From an uncultured Treponema sp. (GTDB lineage Bacteria; Spirochaetota; Spirochaetia; Treponematales; Treponemataceae), in assembly GCA_946185925.1 (NCBI GenBank), contig CAMHLH010000002.1, positions 1 to 41,410 of the forward strand: a stretch of DNA of 41,410 nucleotides, read 5' to 3'. The position numbers and the translations under genes are program-made. Positions 1 through 7,774 of this stretch are shown here, piece by piece (within the stretch, counting starts at the first letter, position 1; each line of letters begins with the position of its first letter). The notes beneath the pieces are model-generated. The model worked only from the letters and a program-made list of their open reading frames with translations. It was not told where the DNA came from and ran no database searches.

Positions 1-38
1 GCGGGTCAAGCCCGCTGCGGTACAACCAGTTGTTATGT
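1..38 (+). repeat. Stem-loop resembling the 3' end of an integron attC site (tentative)
   Basis: The window opens with GCGGG-loop-CCCGC (1-15), followed by a short dyad ACAAC-CA-GTTGT (22-33) that runs into GTTATGT (32-38). A central GC stem followed by a short dyad ending in a GTTRRRY-like core is how attC recombination sites end, and GTTATG is the core form seen in the Vibrio repeats. Treponema denticola is known to carry a chromosomal integron. The left half of any site lies outside the window and no integrase is visible, so this is only a resemblance. Confidence 0.25.
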
Positions 39-113
39 GGACGCCCGCACTGGGGGAAGAGGTGTAAGCAGAAAAATCTTTACAGATTGAATTTTCCATA
101 CAACAATTACATC

Positions 114-908
114 ATGCATTTTATCCAGAAAATTGAGATTCGTGAAAATGAAAAGCCTCGCAATGACAAGGGGGACACTTCGACGCTGAAGATTGCGCTT
201 TTGGCGTTCGGGCTTCCGGGACTTGTGATGCTTGTGATTATGTGCCTGATTCTCCCTTCCAAAATTGAGTATGTTGTAAAAGGCGAACCTGTAAAGGCGG
301 AGCTGATTTCCGTTTCCGACAAAGGTTCCAGGTTTTCTTTTTATTACAATGAAAAAAAATATGAAATTCATCCTGGTGTTCGCAGCGCCGCATGGACGGA
401 AGGGGAAACTTTCACCGTATATGTGCTGAACGGCGAGCCTTATAAAGCGCGGTTGCAGTCAGAATTGTTTTTTGCTCCGATGTTCCTGCTTGTTATGGGA
501 GGCGTTTTCTTTTATATAGGCTTCAAGGTGGGACTTTTAGACTACCTCAAGACAGAGCTCTTCAACAAGCGTTTCTGGAAGGAGCATCCCTGGGTGGTGA
601 TTCCCGCAAGCAATGCCGTCGAAACAGAAGGAACTGTAATGGAGATTGTCGAGCATGATGCCAAGCGGGACACGACAATAAACAGAAGATTGCGCTACAA
701 AAAAAATTACAGCCTTGTCTGCCGCTACGAGCAAGATGGACAAGAGAAATATCTTGAAAGCGCGGTTTTCTGGACCGAACCCTACAAATTCATAAAACCG
801 GGAACAAAGGTGAGCATTCTTTTGGACAAGACCAAGAGCGGAAAATTCATTGTGGATGTTAACGCTCTTTTTAGGAATGCGGCTGAAAAAATCGGAGAGG
901 ATAAATGA
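114..908 (+). CDS. DUF3592-like two-pass membrane protein, function unknown
   Basis: 264 aa from the ATG at 114. The tracked ORF begins at a TTG inside the upstream stem-loop, and the 28 extra residues look non-coding. Two hydrophobic segments are visible, near residues 25-48 and 120-140. The parts between and after them look like two copies of a small beta-rich module (target phrases FYYNEKKYEI and CRYEQDGQEKY, then a G-x-x-v-x-v/i-l-l stretch), which is the style of DUF3592 membrane-associated proteins. No catalytic motif is seen. The stop overlaps the next gene in an ATGA, so the two are translationally coupled. No good Shine-Dalgarno is visible. I infer a cell-envelope protein and cannot name a function. 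Confidence 0.7.
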   Translation: MHFIQKIEIRENEKPRNDKGDTSTLKIALLAFGLPGLVMLVIMCLILPSKIEYVVKGEPVKAELISVSDKGSRFSFYYNEKKYEIHPGVRSAAWTEGETFTVYVLNGEPYKARLQSELFFAPMFLLVMGGVFFYIGFKVGLLDYLKTELFNKRFWKEHPWVVIPASNAVETEGTVMEIVEHDAKRDTTINRRLRYKKNYSLVCRYEQDGQEKYLESAVFWTEPYKFIKPGTKVSILLDKTKSGKFIVDVNALFRNAAEKIGEDK

Positions 909-1600
909 CTATAGCGGTTATAAAAGGATTCATTGCGGTAATCTTGTCCACTTATTTAGACAGTTCTATGAGTTGGGGACTGCTGATAGCTCTCCTTCAG
1001 TTTCTCATAGGTCTCTTTATTGAACTGCCGCTCTTGGGCTTTGGAACACGGAAGGTCGACGCGGAGTGCTTCAACATAAGAGATGCGACGGTGACAGGCC
1101 GCGCCAACAGCATCGGCCAGGGGAGTTTCAAGTTTTATATTCCAAGATTGAAGATTCCCACATACCGCTATATTGTGGATGGAAAACTGTATATTTCATC
1201 TCCTATGCTTATGAGCAATCTTCCGAGCTACAATCCTGTCGCAGGTCCGTGTACGATTCGGGTGAAGAAAAGCAAGCCGTGGAAGATGATTTCTCCTTTG
1301 CGCCACTCCGCAGCCTCCATTTTGTATGCGCTGGCGTTGGGTTGGCTGGTTCTGCCAGGCATTTTGTCGCTGGCGGACGCTGATTTTCAGAAGATTCTGC
1401 ATCCTGCTTCTGAAAATATTTCCATCAGGGAATTGATGGACGAGATGAAGCCTTCCAGTGAATTTTCCGACAACGATTACGAAAACGATTACGATGAGTA
1501 TTGGAACGACGATTGGCTGCAAGATCTTCGGGACACCTCTTCCGAAGATTCCACAGAGGATTATGTTCCTTATGAATCGTTATACCCAAGCACGCCCTAG
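905..1600 (+). CDS. DUF3592-like membrane protein with acidic tail, function unknown
   Basis: 231 aa. It begins in the ATGA overlap with the preceding gene, which fixes the start and indicates co-expression. Hydrophobic segments lie near residues 5-45 (probably two passes) and 138-160. Between them is a beta-rich stretch containing YRYIVDGKLYIS and then GPCTIRVKKSKPWKM, which resembles the modules of the upstream protein, so the pair may be distant paralogues. The last 60 residues are strongly acidic and rich in Asp, Glu, Tyr and Ser. Function is not recognised. Confidence 0.65.
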   Translation: MTIAVIKGFIAVILSTYLDSSMSWGLLIALLQFLIGLFIELPLLGFGTRKVDAECFNIRDATVTGRANSIGQGSFKFYIPRLKIPTYRYIVDGKLYISSPMLMSNLPSYNPVAGPCTIRVKKSKPWKMISPLRHSAASILYALALGWLVLPGILSLADADFQKILHPASENISIRELMDEMKPSSEFSDNDYENDYDEYWNDDWLQDLRDTSSEDSTEDYVPYESLYPSTP

Positions 1601-1660
1601 GGCACAGCTAAAAATGATTAATTGTCAACTCACCTGCTGAGTATGATATAGGAGAATGCT

Positions 1661-2383
1661 ATGGAACAACTAACTGAACAGACGGAGGAAAAATCGAAAA
1701 AAGGATTTATTAAAGACCCTGGTTTTCTGTCTTTTTTTGCAATACCGGTTTACATGTTCGGCTACAATCCACTTCAGAAGAAAATCGTGTGTGCCGCATC
1801 GGACGCTCTTGCCGTTCACCCGTCCTGGCTCAAATATCTTGGATTTATTTTTTTGCTTTTTGTCACTTTTGTGATTTTTGACGCGCGCGGGGAAATGTCT
1901 GTTTCAAATTCATGGGATAGGAAAACATGGAAAGAAAAAAGAAAGCCCCTTTTTATTACGGGTCTGATTTTATTTTTATTCTGTTTTATTACGCCGTTTT
2001 TTTGCCGCTTGGAACTTTATGACGGAACTGTGAAAAGAAGGTTCGTTATAGAACAATTGTCAAAAGATTATAATCTTGCCGAAGCTGAAAGCATGCAGGT
2101 CGGATTCACACTGATAACGACGCGTAGCGGAGGGAAGAGTTCGGCCAACGCCCATTTGATTCGTGAATACAAAGCTTATGTTTCTTATAAATTCGGAAAC
2201 AAGAAGTTCAGGTTTTATGATGTCGATTTTGAGGACGAGCGAGTGATGATATCCGTGATAGAAAAATACAAGGACGCGCTTCCCCTTGAGTTAGAAAGAA
2301 AGCATCTTGAAGGTTTTGTCACTTACAACGGTGCAGATGAATCCTTGCGACTTTATCTTAAGAAACTGTTTGGGGAGGAATGA
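1661..2383 (+). CDS. Hypothetical membrane protein
   Basis: 240 aa, with AGGAG placed about 7 nt before the ATG. Two clear hydrophobic segments are visible near residues 60-75 (LGFIFLLFVTFVIF) and 98-115 (ITGLILFLFCFITPFF). A soluble C-terminal half of about 120 residues follows, with a SYKFGNKKFRFYDVDF beta-like stretch. It sits 60 bp after the two DUF3592-like genes in the same direction, so it probably belongs to the same module, although its own ribosome site allows independent expression. No family is recognised and no catalytic residues stand out. Confidence 0.65.
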   Translation: MEQLTEQTEEKSKKGFIKDPGFLSFFAIPVYMFGYNPLQKKIVCAASDALAVHPSWLKYLGFIFLLFVTFVIFDARGEMSVSNSWDRKTWKEKRKPLFITGLILFLFCFITPFFCRLELYDGTVKRRFVIEQLSKDYNLAEAESMQVGFTLITTRSGGKSSANAHLIREYKAYVSYKFGNKKFRFYDVDFEDERVMISVIEKYKDALPLELERKHLEGFVTYNGADESLRLYLKKLFGEE

Positions 2384-2406
2384 CACAGGAACAGCTTGCA
2401 GAAAAG

Positions 2407-2479
2407 GGATGGAACCGCTATGTCTTTGCGATTCCATCCTTGTACAGACCTGTCCGACAACTAGGTCACCGCACAGGTC
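2407..2479. terminator. Two consecutive inverted repeats between convergent genes
   Basis: GGATGGAA/TTCCATCC (2407-2414 and 2432-2439) is followed by GACCTGT/ACAGGTC (2447-2453 and 2473-2479). They fill the 105-bp gap between the membrane gene on + and htpG on -. Neither hairpin is followed by a clear T-run, so a bidirectional stop or RNA-stabilising role is inferred from position only. Confidence 0.35.
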
Positions 2480-2488
2480 GATTTAAGC

Positions 2489-4456
2489 TTATTTCGTCAA
2501 AAGCGCGTTCATCGCCTTCACGAACGCGTTCGGGTCCTTGATTTCCGCGCCGGAAACGAGAATCGCCTGGTCGAGGAGGACTTCAGAGACGTTGGCGATG
2601 TAGGCTTCGTCGGAGCAGTTCTCAAGGGTCTTCACGAAAGCGTGGTCGGCGTTCACTTCGAGAATCGGCTTTATTCCGGCTCCCTCCTGTCCCATCGCCC
2701 TCATCATGCGCTCCATCTGGATTCCAGGGTCGTTCTCGTCAACAACCACGCACGACGGAGAGTCGGAAAGACGCTTTGAAAGGACGACATCCTTCACGCG
2801 GTCGCCGAGAGCCTTCTTGATTTTCTCCTGCACCGGCTTGAACGCCTCTTCCTTCTTCTTGGCCTCTTCCTTGTCAACTCCAAGCTCGTCGTCACTTCCG
2901 GCCCTGTTCACGGCCTTGAGCTCGAATTCCTTGTACTTGTTGAGCGACGGAATCACGATGTCGTCGATGTCGTCGGCCATGATGAGGACTTCAAAGCCCT
3001 TCTTCTTGTAGGCTTCGAGGAGCGGAGACGAGCGGAGGTTCTTCTCGTCGGTTCCTGTGATGTAGTAGATTGCCTTCTGCTCAGGCTTCATTCTTGAAAC
3101 ATAGTCGGCGAAGCTCGTCCACTTGTCGTCGCCGTTGCCGGAGTCGTCTGTGGACTTGAACCTGACGATTTCCGCGATTTCGTCCCTGTTGGCGTAGTCG
3201 GCGTACAAGCCTTCCTTCATCGGGCGGTTGAAATTCTTGACGAACTTGTTCCACTTTTCGATGGAAGCCTTCTCCTCGTCGGTCGGTTTCTCTGATTTTC
3301 TCGCCTTGTCGGCCTCCTCGCCCATCTTCTTGAATTCGGAGAGGAGTTTCTTGACGGAAGCCCTCTTGATGTTGTCCAGAATCTTGTTCTGCTGGAGGAT
3401 TTCGCGGCTCACGTTCAAAGGCAAGTCCTCGCTGTCGATGATACCGCGGACGAAGCGGAGGTAGGCCGGAAGAAGCTCCCTGTCGTCGTCGGTGATGAAG
3501 ACGCGCTTGACGTAGAGTTTCACGCCGCTCTGGTAGTCGGCCTGGTACATGTCGAACGGAGCCTGCTGTGGAACGTAGAAGAGAGTCGTGTACTCCTGTG
3601 TTCCCTCTGCGTGGGTGTGCACATAGTGGAGCGGGTCAGTAGAATCGTGGGAAATCGTCTTGTAGAAGTCGTTGTAGTCCTCTTTCTTGAGCTCTGACTT
3701 GGACCTCTTCCACAATGCGGAAGCCGAGTTTATCTGGTCGACTTTAGCCTCGCTTCCCGTCGTGTTTCCCTTGTCGTCGTAGGTGTTCTGCGTGTAGTGG
3801 AGGTAAATCGGGAAGGCGATGTGGTCGGAGTATTTCTTGATGAGCTCCTCAAGCTTCCATCTTGAAGCGTACTCTTTCGAATCGTCGTTCAAGACCATCT
3901 CGATTGCAGAACCGTGCTTCTCCTTGTCGTCGAATCCGTATTTCTTGGCCTCGTCGGAATCCGCCTTGATTTCGTCCACGGAATAAGAATTGGTGCCGTC
4001 GGAAGACCACTTGAAGACCTTGTCGCTTCCGGCCTTTCTCGTGATGACGTTTATCTGCTTGGCCGCCATGAAAGCCGAGTAGAAGCCCACGCCGAACTGT
4101 CCGATGAGGTTGGACTCTCCAGCGTTCTTGTCCTGCGACACGCGCTCTATGAACGCTTTCGTGCCGGAGCGGGCGATTGTTCCGAGGTTGTTGTTCAAGT
4201 CGTCCTCGTCCATTCCGATTCCAGAATCCTGAACCGTGAGGATTTTGTTCGGGTCGTCGAACGTGATGTCGATTCTCGGGTCTGTCTTTATGTTCTTGTA
4301 AGCGGCGTCTGAGACTGTCAGATAGTTGAGTTTGTCCAACGCATCCGATGCATTCGAAACGATTTCGCGGAGGAAAATGTCCTTGTTGGAATACATTGAA
4401 TGGATGATGAGCTTCAAAAGCTGGTTTACTTCGGTCTGAAATTGATGTTGTGCCAT
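2489..4456 (-). CDS. htpG: Molecular chaperone HtpG (Hsp90 family)
   Basis: 655 aa, the normal bacterial Hsp90 length. The N-terminal GHKL ATPase domain carries NASDALDKL, the DSGIGMD ATP-binding motif, GTIARSGT and the lid/Walker-like GQFGVGFYSAF. The middle domain has the conserved ELLPAYLRFVRGIIDSEDLPLNVSRE region (about residues 330-350), which includes the catalytic-loop arginine. The C-terminal dimerisation domain is complete but lacks the eukaryotic MEEVD tail. The start is supported by GGAGA about 8 nt upstream. No CIRCE operator was found in the short upstream gap, so heat control, if any, works another way. It is a cytoplasmic ATP-dependent protein-folding chaperone and is transcribed alone. 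Confidence 0.97.
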   Translation of the reverse strand: MAQHQFQTEVNQLLKLIIHSMYSNKDIFLREIVSNASDALDKLNYLTVSDAAYKNIKTDPRIDITFDDPNKILTVQDSGIGMDEDDLNNNLGTIARSGTKAFIERVSQDKNAGESNLIGQFGVGFYSAFMAAKQINVITRKAGSDKVFKWSSDGTNSYSVDEIKADSDEAKKYGFDDKEKHGSAIEMVLNDDSKEYASRWKLEELIKKYSDHIAFPIYLHYTQNTYDDKGNTTGSEAKVDQINSASALWKRSKSELKKEDYNDFYKTISHDSTDPLHYVHTHAEGTQEYTTLFYVPQQAPFDMYQADYQSGVKLYVKRVFITDDDRELLPAYLRFVRGIIDSEDLPLNVSREILQQNKILDNIKRASVKKLLSEFKKMGEEADKARKSEKPTDEEKASIEKWNKFVKNFNRPMKEGLYADYANRDEIAEIVRFKSTDDSGNGDDKWTSFADYVSRMKPEQKAIYYITGTDEKNLRSSPLLEAYKKKGFEVLIMADDIDDIVIPSLNKYKEFELKAVNRAGSDDELGVDKEEAKKKEEAFKPVQEKIKKALGDRVKDVVLSKRLSDSPSCVVVDENDPGIQMERMMRAMGQEGAGIKPILEVNADHAFVKTLENCSDEAYIANVSEVLLDQAILVSGAEIKDPNAFVKAMNALLTK

Positions 4457-4539
4457 TTCTTTTTCTCCAAACAGCGGCCGACAGAAAAATGCGGCCTGAT
4501 ATTTATGAATTCAAATTAATAAAGAAAAAGCGAATCGGC

Positions 4540-4569
4540 AAAAAAAAGAGACCGCCAAAAGACGGTCCC
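4540..4569 (-). terminator. Intrinsic terminator
   Basis: On the minus strand GGGACCG...CGGTCTC is followed by eight T. It lies about 20 bp after the stop of the Ala-rich membrane gene and separates that gene from htpG. Confidence 0.85.
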
Positions 4570-4591
4570 CTAAAAACAGCTTCAAGTCAAA

Positions 4592-5581
4592 TTAGAGAGT
4601 CTTTCTGATTCCCTGCTGCTCGACTTTGATTACAGAGATTACGGCACCGACGAGGGCGGCAACCCAGCCGATTGCGATGATGCAAGTTCCGAAGCAGACG
4701 CTGTACTCAGTGCCTTCGAGGTAGCTTGGAATTGTTATGCAAGCGGCGATTCCGAAAGCGGCTCCGACAAGCCAGACGAGAACGTCGAGGACGACACTGT
4801 TCGTGCAGATGAAGACCACGATTCCGGCGATTGACATGAGCCAGAGAATGACGAGGAATGTCGAGTTGTAAGCGAATCCACCAGCAGAGTCGGCGATGTT
4901 GAAGAAACCGGCGGCACCTGTGATGGACGGCGTTCCTGGCTCGTAGGCTGTGAAAATCTCGTTCTTCCAGTCGTACTCGGAGAAATCGACTTTCTTGAGG
5001 CCGTATTTTTTCAGATACTGCTCTTTTGTGTTGGCTTCAGGATGCTTCTGGGCGAATTTTTCAGTAGAGAGCTTCAAGTCATCGTACTCAGGATACTCCG
5101 CGACATCAAAATCAGAGAGGTCGTCGTCTGTGAATCCGCAGAGGAGCGATTTTGTAGAAGTGATGTCCTTGACGTATTTCTGTGGAAGTTTCTCGGTCTT
5201 TTTGTTTGTGACTTTCTTTGTAGCAGAAACGGCATCAACGGCCTTCTTCACAGCCTCGTTGGAAGCAGCGATTGCATTCACTTCATCGATTGTCGTCAAT
5301 TCCGCGACAGCTTCGGCGGCTTCGCCTTCAGCAGCAACGGCATTCGCCGCAGACGCCTTGAGAACAGCATTGGCCGCATTGATTTTGTCGGCGTTGATTT
5401 CATCGGCAGAACGGTCCACAACCTCTTCGGTGCTGATTTCAACATCAGCATATTTGAGTCCCTTCACTTGATCCTGGACTTTTATGATTGGAACCATGAA
5501 TCCAATGAATGTGACCGCAGAGCCAATTGCGAAAATCTTTCGGCTCAAAGATCTTTTTTTCAAGTTATCTACGAATGACAT
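4592..5581 (-). CDS. Unidentified Ala-rich multi-pass membrane protein
   Basis: 329 aa from the ATG at 5581, which has AAGGAG 8 nt upstream. The tracked ORF runs 33 codons further without support. There is one N-terminal hydrophobic segment (about residues 14-34). A roughly 75-residue Ala/Glu-rich helical stretch follows (with phrases such as KINAANAVLKASAANAVAAE), which looks like a coiled coil or helical rod. Next comes a soluble acidic region of about 120 residues, and three or four hydrophobic segments close the last 95 residues. No family or active site is recognised. It is monocistronic between a promoter and an intrinsic terminator. The layout suggests an extracytoplasmic helical rod anchored at both ends, which is inference only. 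Confidence 0.75.
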   Translation of the reverse strand: MSFVDNLKKRSLSRKIFAIGSAVTFIGFMVPIIKVQDQVKGLKYADVEISTEEVVDRSADEINADKINAANAVLKASAANAVAAEGEAAEAVAELTTIDEVNAIAASNEAVKKAVDAVSATKKVTNKKTEKLPQKYVKDITSTKSLLCGFTDDDLSDFDVAEYPEYDDLKLSTEKFAQKHPEANTKEQYLKKYGLKKVDFSEYDWKNEIFTAYEPGTPSITGAAGFFNIADSAGGFAYNSTFLVILWLMSIAGIVVFICTNSVVLDVLVWLVGAAFGIAACITIPSYLEGTEYSVCFGTCIIAIGWVAALVGAVISVIKVEQQGIRKTL

Positions 5582-5614
5582 AGAATACTCCTTATTTAAA
5601 ATTAAATTTTTCAC

Positions 5615-5620
5615 ATTATA
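5615..5620 (-). promoter_or_regulatory. -10 box for the Ala-rich membrane gene
   Basis: A perfect TATAAT on the minus strand, about 33 nt before the start codon and upstream of the AAGGAG ribosome site. I see no convincing -35 hexamer at 16-18 nt. Confidence 0.5.
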
Positions 5621-5755
5621 TACTGTTATTTTTGGCAAAGTCCATTGAAAAACCTCCCAAAAACTTACACCTTTTTTCAAAGAACCGTTATTCCGTGGTC
5701 ATTTTTGCATTATTTTCAATGTGAAATCCATGTCGAATTTAGAACGGCTTTAAAC

Positions 5756-5761
5756 TATAAT
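5756..5761 (+). promoter_or_regulatory. -10 box of a probably leaderless malic enzyme transcript
   Basis: A perfect TATAAT ends 9 nt before the ATG at 5771 and there is no Shine-Dalgarno. Transcription would begin within a few bases of the start codon. No good -35 was found. Confidence 0.5.
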
Positions 5762-5770
5762 TTTCCCATT

Positions 5771-6949
5771 ATGGCAACAATTTACGAAAAAGCACTCGAA
5801 AAACACGAAGAATGGAAGGGCAAGATTTCAACAGAAGTGAAAATGCCGCTTGAGACAAGGGACGATTTGTCCGTCGCATACACGCCTGGTGTCGCGGAGC
5901 CTTGCAGGCAAATCCACAAGAATCCCGACGACGTTTACAAGTACACATGGAAGGGGAACACGATAGCGGTCGTCTCCGACGGAACGGCCGTCCTCGGACT
6001 CGGCGACATCGGACCTGCGGCGGGTCTTCCCGTCATGGAAGGGAAGTGCGTGCTCTTCAAGAAATTCGCGGGCGTGGACGCGGTTCCGCTCTGCATCGAC
6101 ACGAAGGACCCGCAGAAAATCATCGAATTCTGCAAGCAGATTGCACCGACTTTCGGCGGAATCAACCTTGAGGACATCTCGGCTCCGCGCTGCGTGGAAA
6201 TCGAGCGCACCCTCATAAAGGAGCTGGACATTCCGGTCTTCCACGACGACCAGCACGGAACGGCGATTGTCGTTACGGCGGCCATAATGAACGCGCTCAA
6301 GGTGGCGGGAAAGAAGCCTGAGGACTGCACGCTCATCGTCTCTGGAACAGGCGCCGCCGGCTCTTCGATAATCAGGATGCTCCACAAATTCGGAATCGGA
6401 AAAATCTACGGATTCAACATCAACGGAATCGTTATAAAAGAAGATTACGACAAGTACGACTTCCTCACGAAGGAGCTCACGGAAATCACGAACCCGGACA
6501 ACAAGCGCATGACACTCAAGGAAGCCATGGTGGGCGCGGACATCTTCGTCGGCGTCTCGGCACCGAATCTGGTTTCGGAGGAGATGGTGAAGTCGATGGC
6601 TCCGAAGTCGATTGTGTTCGCGATGGCGAACCCGGAGCCAGAAATCACATACGAGAAGGCGAAGGCGGCCGGAGCGTACATCATCGGAACGGGACGCTCT
6701 GACTATCCGAACCAGATAAACAACCTTTTGGCGTTCCCGGGACTTTTCAGGGGCGCGCTCGACTGCAGGGCCTCCAAAATCACCGAGGAGATGAAGATTG
6801 CGGCGAGCCGTGGCCTGGCATCCCTCGTCTCGGAAGCGGAACTGGGGCCGGACATGATAATTCCGTCCGTGTTCGACCCAAGAGTCTCGAAAGTCGTGGC
6901 GGCGGCCGTTGCCGAAGAGGCGAAAAAAGCTGGACTAGCCAGAATCTAA
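5771..6949 (+). CDS. NAD(P)-dependent malic enzyme, short form
   Basis: 392 aa from the ATG at 5771. The tracked ORF adds 42 upstream codons that overlap the promoter. This is the short bacterial malic enzyme without the C-terminal phosphotransacetylase-like domain of MaeB. It oxidatively decarboxylates L-malate to pyruvate and CO2. Diagnostic segments are AYTPGVAEPC near the N-terminus, the GTAVLGLGDIGPAAGLPVMEGK block with its catalytic lysine and metal-site acids, FHDDQHGTAIV, and the dinucleotide-binding GTGAAGSSI (about residue 195). The C-terminal GRSDYPNQINNLLAFPG is also typical. Cofactor preference cannot be read reliably. With PPDK and AdhE in the window it fits C3/C4 fermentation flux. 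The next gene follows by 18 bp. Confidence 0.95.
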   Translation: MATIYEKALEKHEEWKGKISTEVKMPLETRDDLSVAYTPGVAEPCRQIHKNPDDVYKYTWKGNTIAVVSDGTAVLGLGDIGPAAGLPVMEGKCVLFKKFAGVDAVPLCIDTKDPQKIIEFCKQIAPTFGGINLEDISAPRCVEIERTLIKELDIPVFHDDQHGTAIVVTAAIMNALKVAGKKPEDCTLIVSGTGAAGSSIIRMLHKFGIGKIYGFNINGIVIKEDYDKYDFLTKELTEITNPDNKRMTLKEAMVGADIFVGVSAPNLVSEEMVKSMAPKSIVFAMANPEPEITYEKAKAAGAYIIGTGRSDYPNQINNLLAFPGLFRGALDCRASKITEEMKIAASRGLASLVSEAELGPDMIIPSVFDPRVSKVVAAAVAEEAKKAGLARI

Positions 6950-6967
6950 AAGAGCGGCGGCAGAAAG

Positions 6968-7741
6968 ATGAAGCGGAAGGGAGTTCTATCGATTGTTTTT
7001 CTCATTTCGGTTGCGCTTCCCGCTTTCTCTTTCACGATAAATTCGAGGTCGGACATTCTCCACTGGACGATAGACTCGACCTCGGGCAGGCAGCTCTTCA
7101 ACTTGATGGCGAAGGAGAACGGAAAGAACGTGGAAAGCTCGTTCGTGCTTGAGACGAGCGGGCTTCTCTTCCATTCGTTCTTCAAAAAAAGGCTCACTTC
7201 AAGGGCGGTCCTCGACTTCGGTTTTTCCGAAAAACCGGATTTTCTTTGGAGCGAGCAGTCGAATTTTTTGGACGCGTACAACAAGAAGACAATCAACGAG
7301 AATTTGAAGAGCGTGGAATTCGAGTACCAGTACTATTTTCCGAAAATCGGAACGTGGTTCTTGAATTTCATGCCGTTCGTGGGGTTCTCTTTCGTAAATC
7401 TAGTTGACGATTTGTTCTATGGAGATTCAAACGGAGAGTTCACCTATTTCAGCCCGGCCGGCGGTGTCCAATACTACAGGAGCGTGAACAAGCATTTCTC
7501 GCACACTTACTACGCTTCTTACTCCCCGATGATGATAATCGACGACATGCGCTACCAGCACACCGTCCACTACATGAACTACGGCGCGGAATTCACTGTG
7601 AACGTCAGCCCGTTCTCTCTCATGCTCTTCATGATAGTGAGGAAAGTGTTCGAGGATTTCGAGCAGGTCTTCATCCTGGCGAACACGGACTACACGATAA
7701 ATTCCACGGAGATAGGATTCTCCTTCAAGACGATGCTCTGA
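6968..7741 (+). CDS. Secreted, probable outer-membrane beta-barrel protein
   Basis: 257 aa with a clear Sec signal peptide (KRKG then a hydrophobic run ending ALPAFS, about residues 1-21). The mature protein is rich in alternating aromatic/hydrophobic residues and Tyr/Phe-Asp turns, with repeated patterns such as FEYQYYFPKIGTWFLNFMPFVGF, as in small outer-membrane barrels. The C-terminus (STEIGFSFKTML) is amphipathic but does not end in the classical Phe. It starts 18 bp after malic enzyme, so it is probably co-transcribed, although no functional link is evident. The ribosome site is weak. Confidence 0.7.
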   Translation: MKRKGVLSIVFLISVALPAFSFTINSRSDILHWTIDSTSGRQLFNLMAKENGKNVESSFVLETSGLLFHSFFKKRLTSRAVLDFGFSEKPDFLWSEQSNFLDAYNKKTINENLKSVEFEYQYYFPKIGTWFLNFMPFVGFSFVNLVDDLFYGDSNGEFTYFSPAGGVQYYRSVNKHFSHTYYASYSPMMIIDDMRYQHTVHYMNYGAEFTVNVSPFSLMLFMIVRKVFEDFEQVFILANTDYTINSTEIGFSFKTML

Positions 7742-7774
7742 TTTTCCGCAGTCGGCTCACGGAAGAACGCAGAG
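7736..7774. terminator. Inverted repeat spanning two convergent stop codons
   Basis: CTCTG...TTCCG and CGGAA...CAGAG form a two-part stem across the 15-bp gap between convergent genes. There is no T-run. A shared terminator is inferred from position. Confidence 0.3.

Noticed and set aside
4457-4540. CIRCE heat-shock operator upstream of htpG
   Set aside because: No TTAGCACTC-type inverted repeat was found in the leader.
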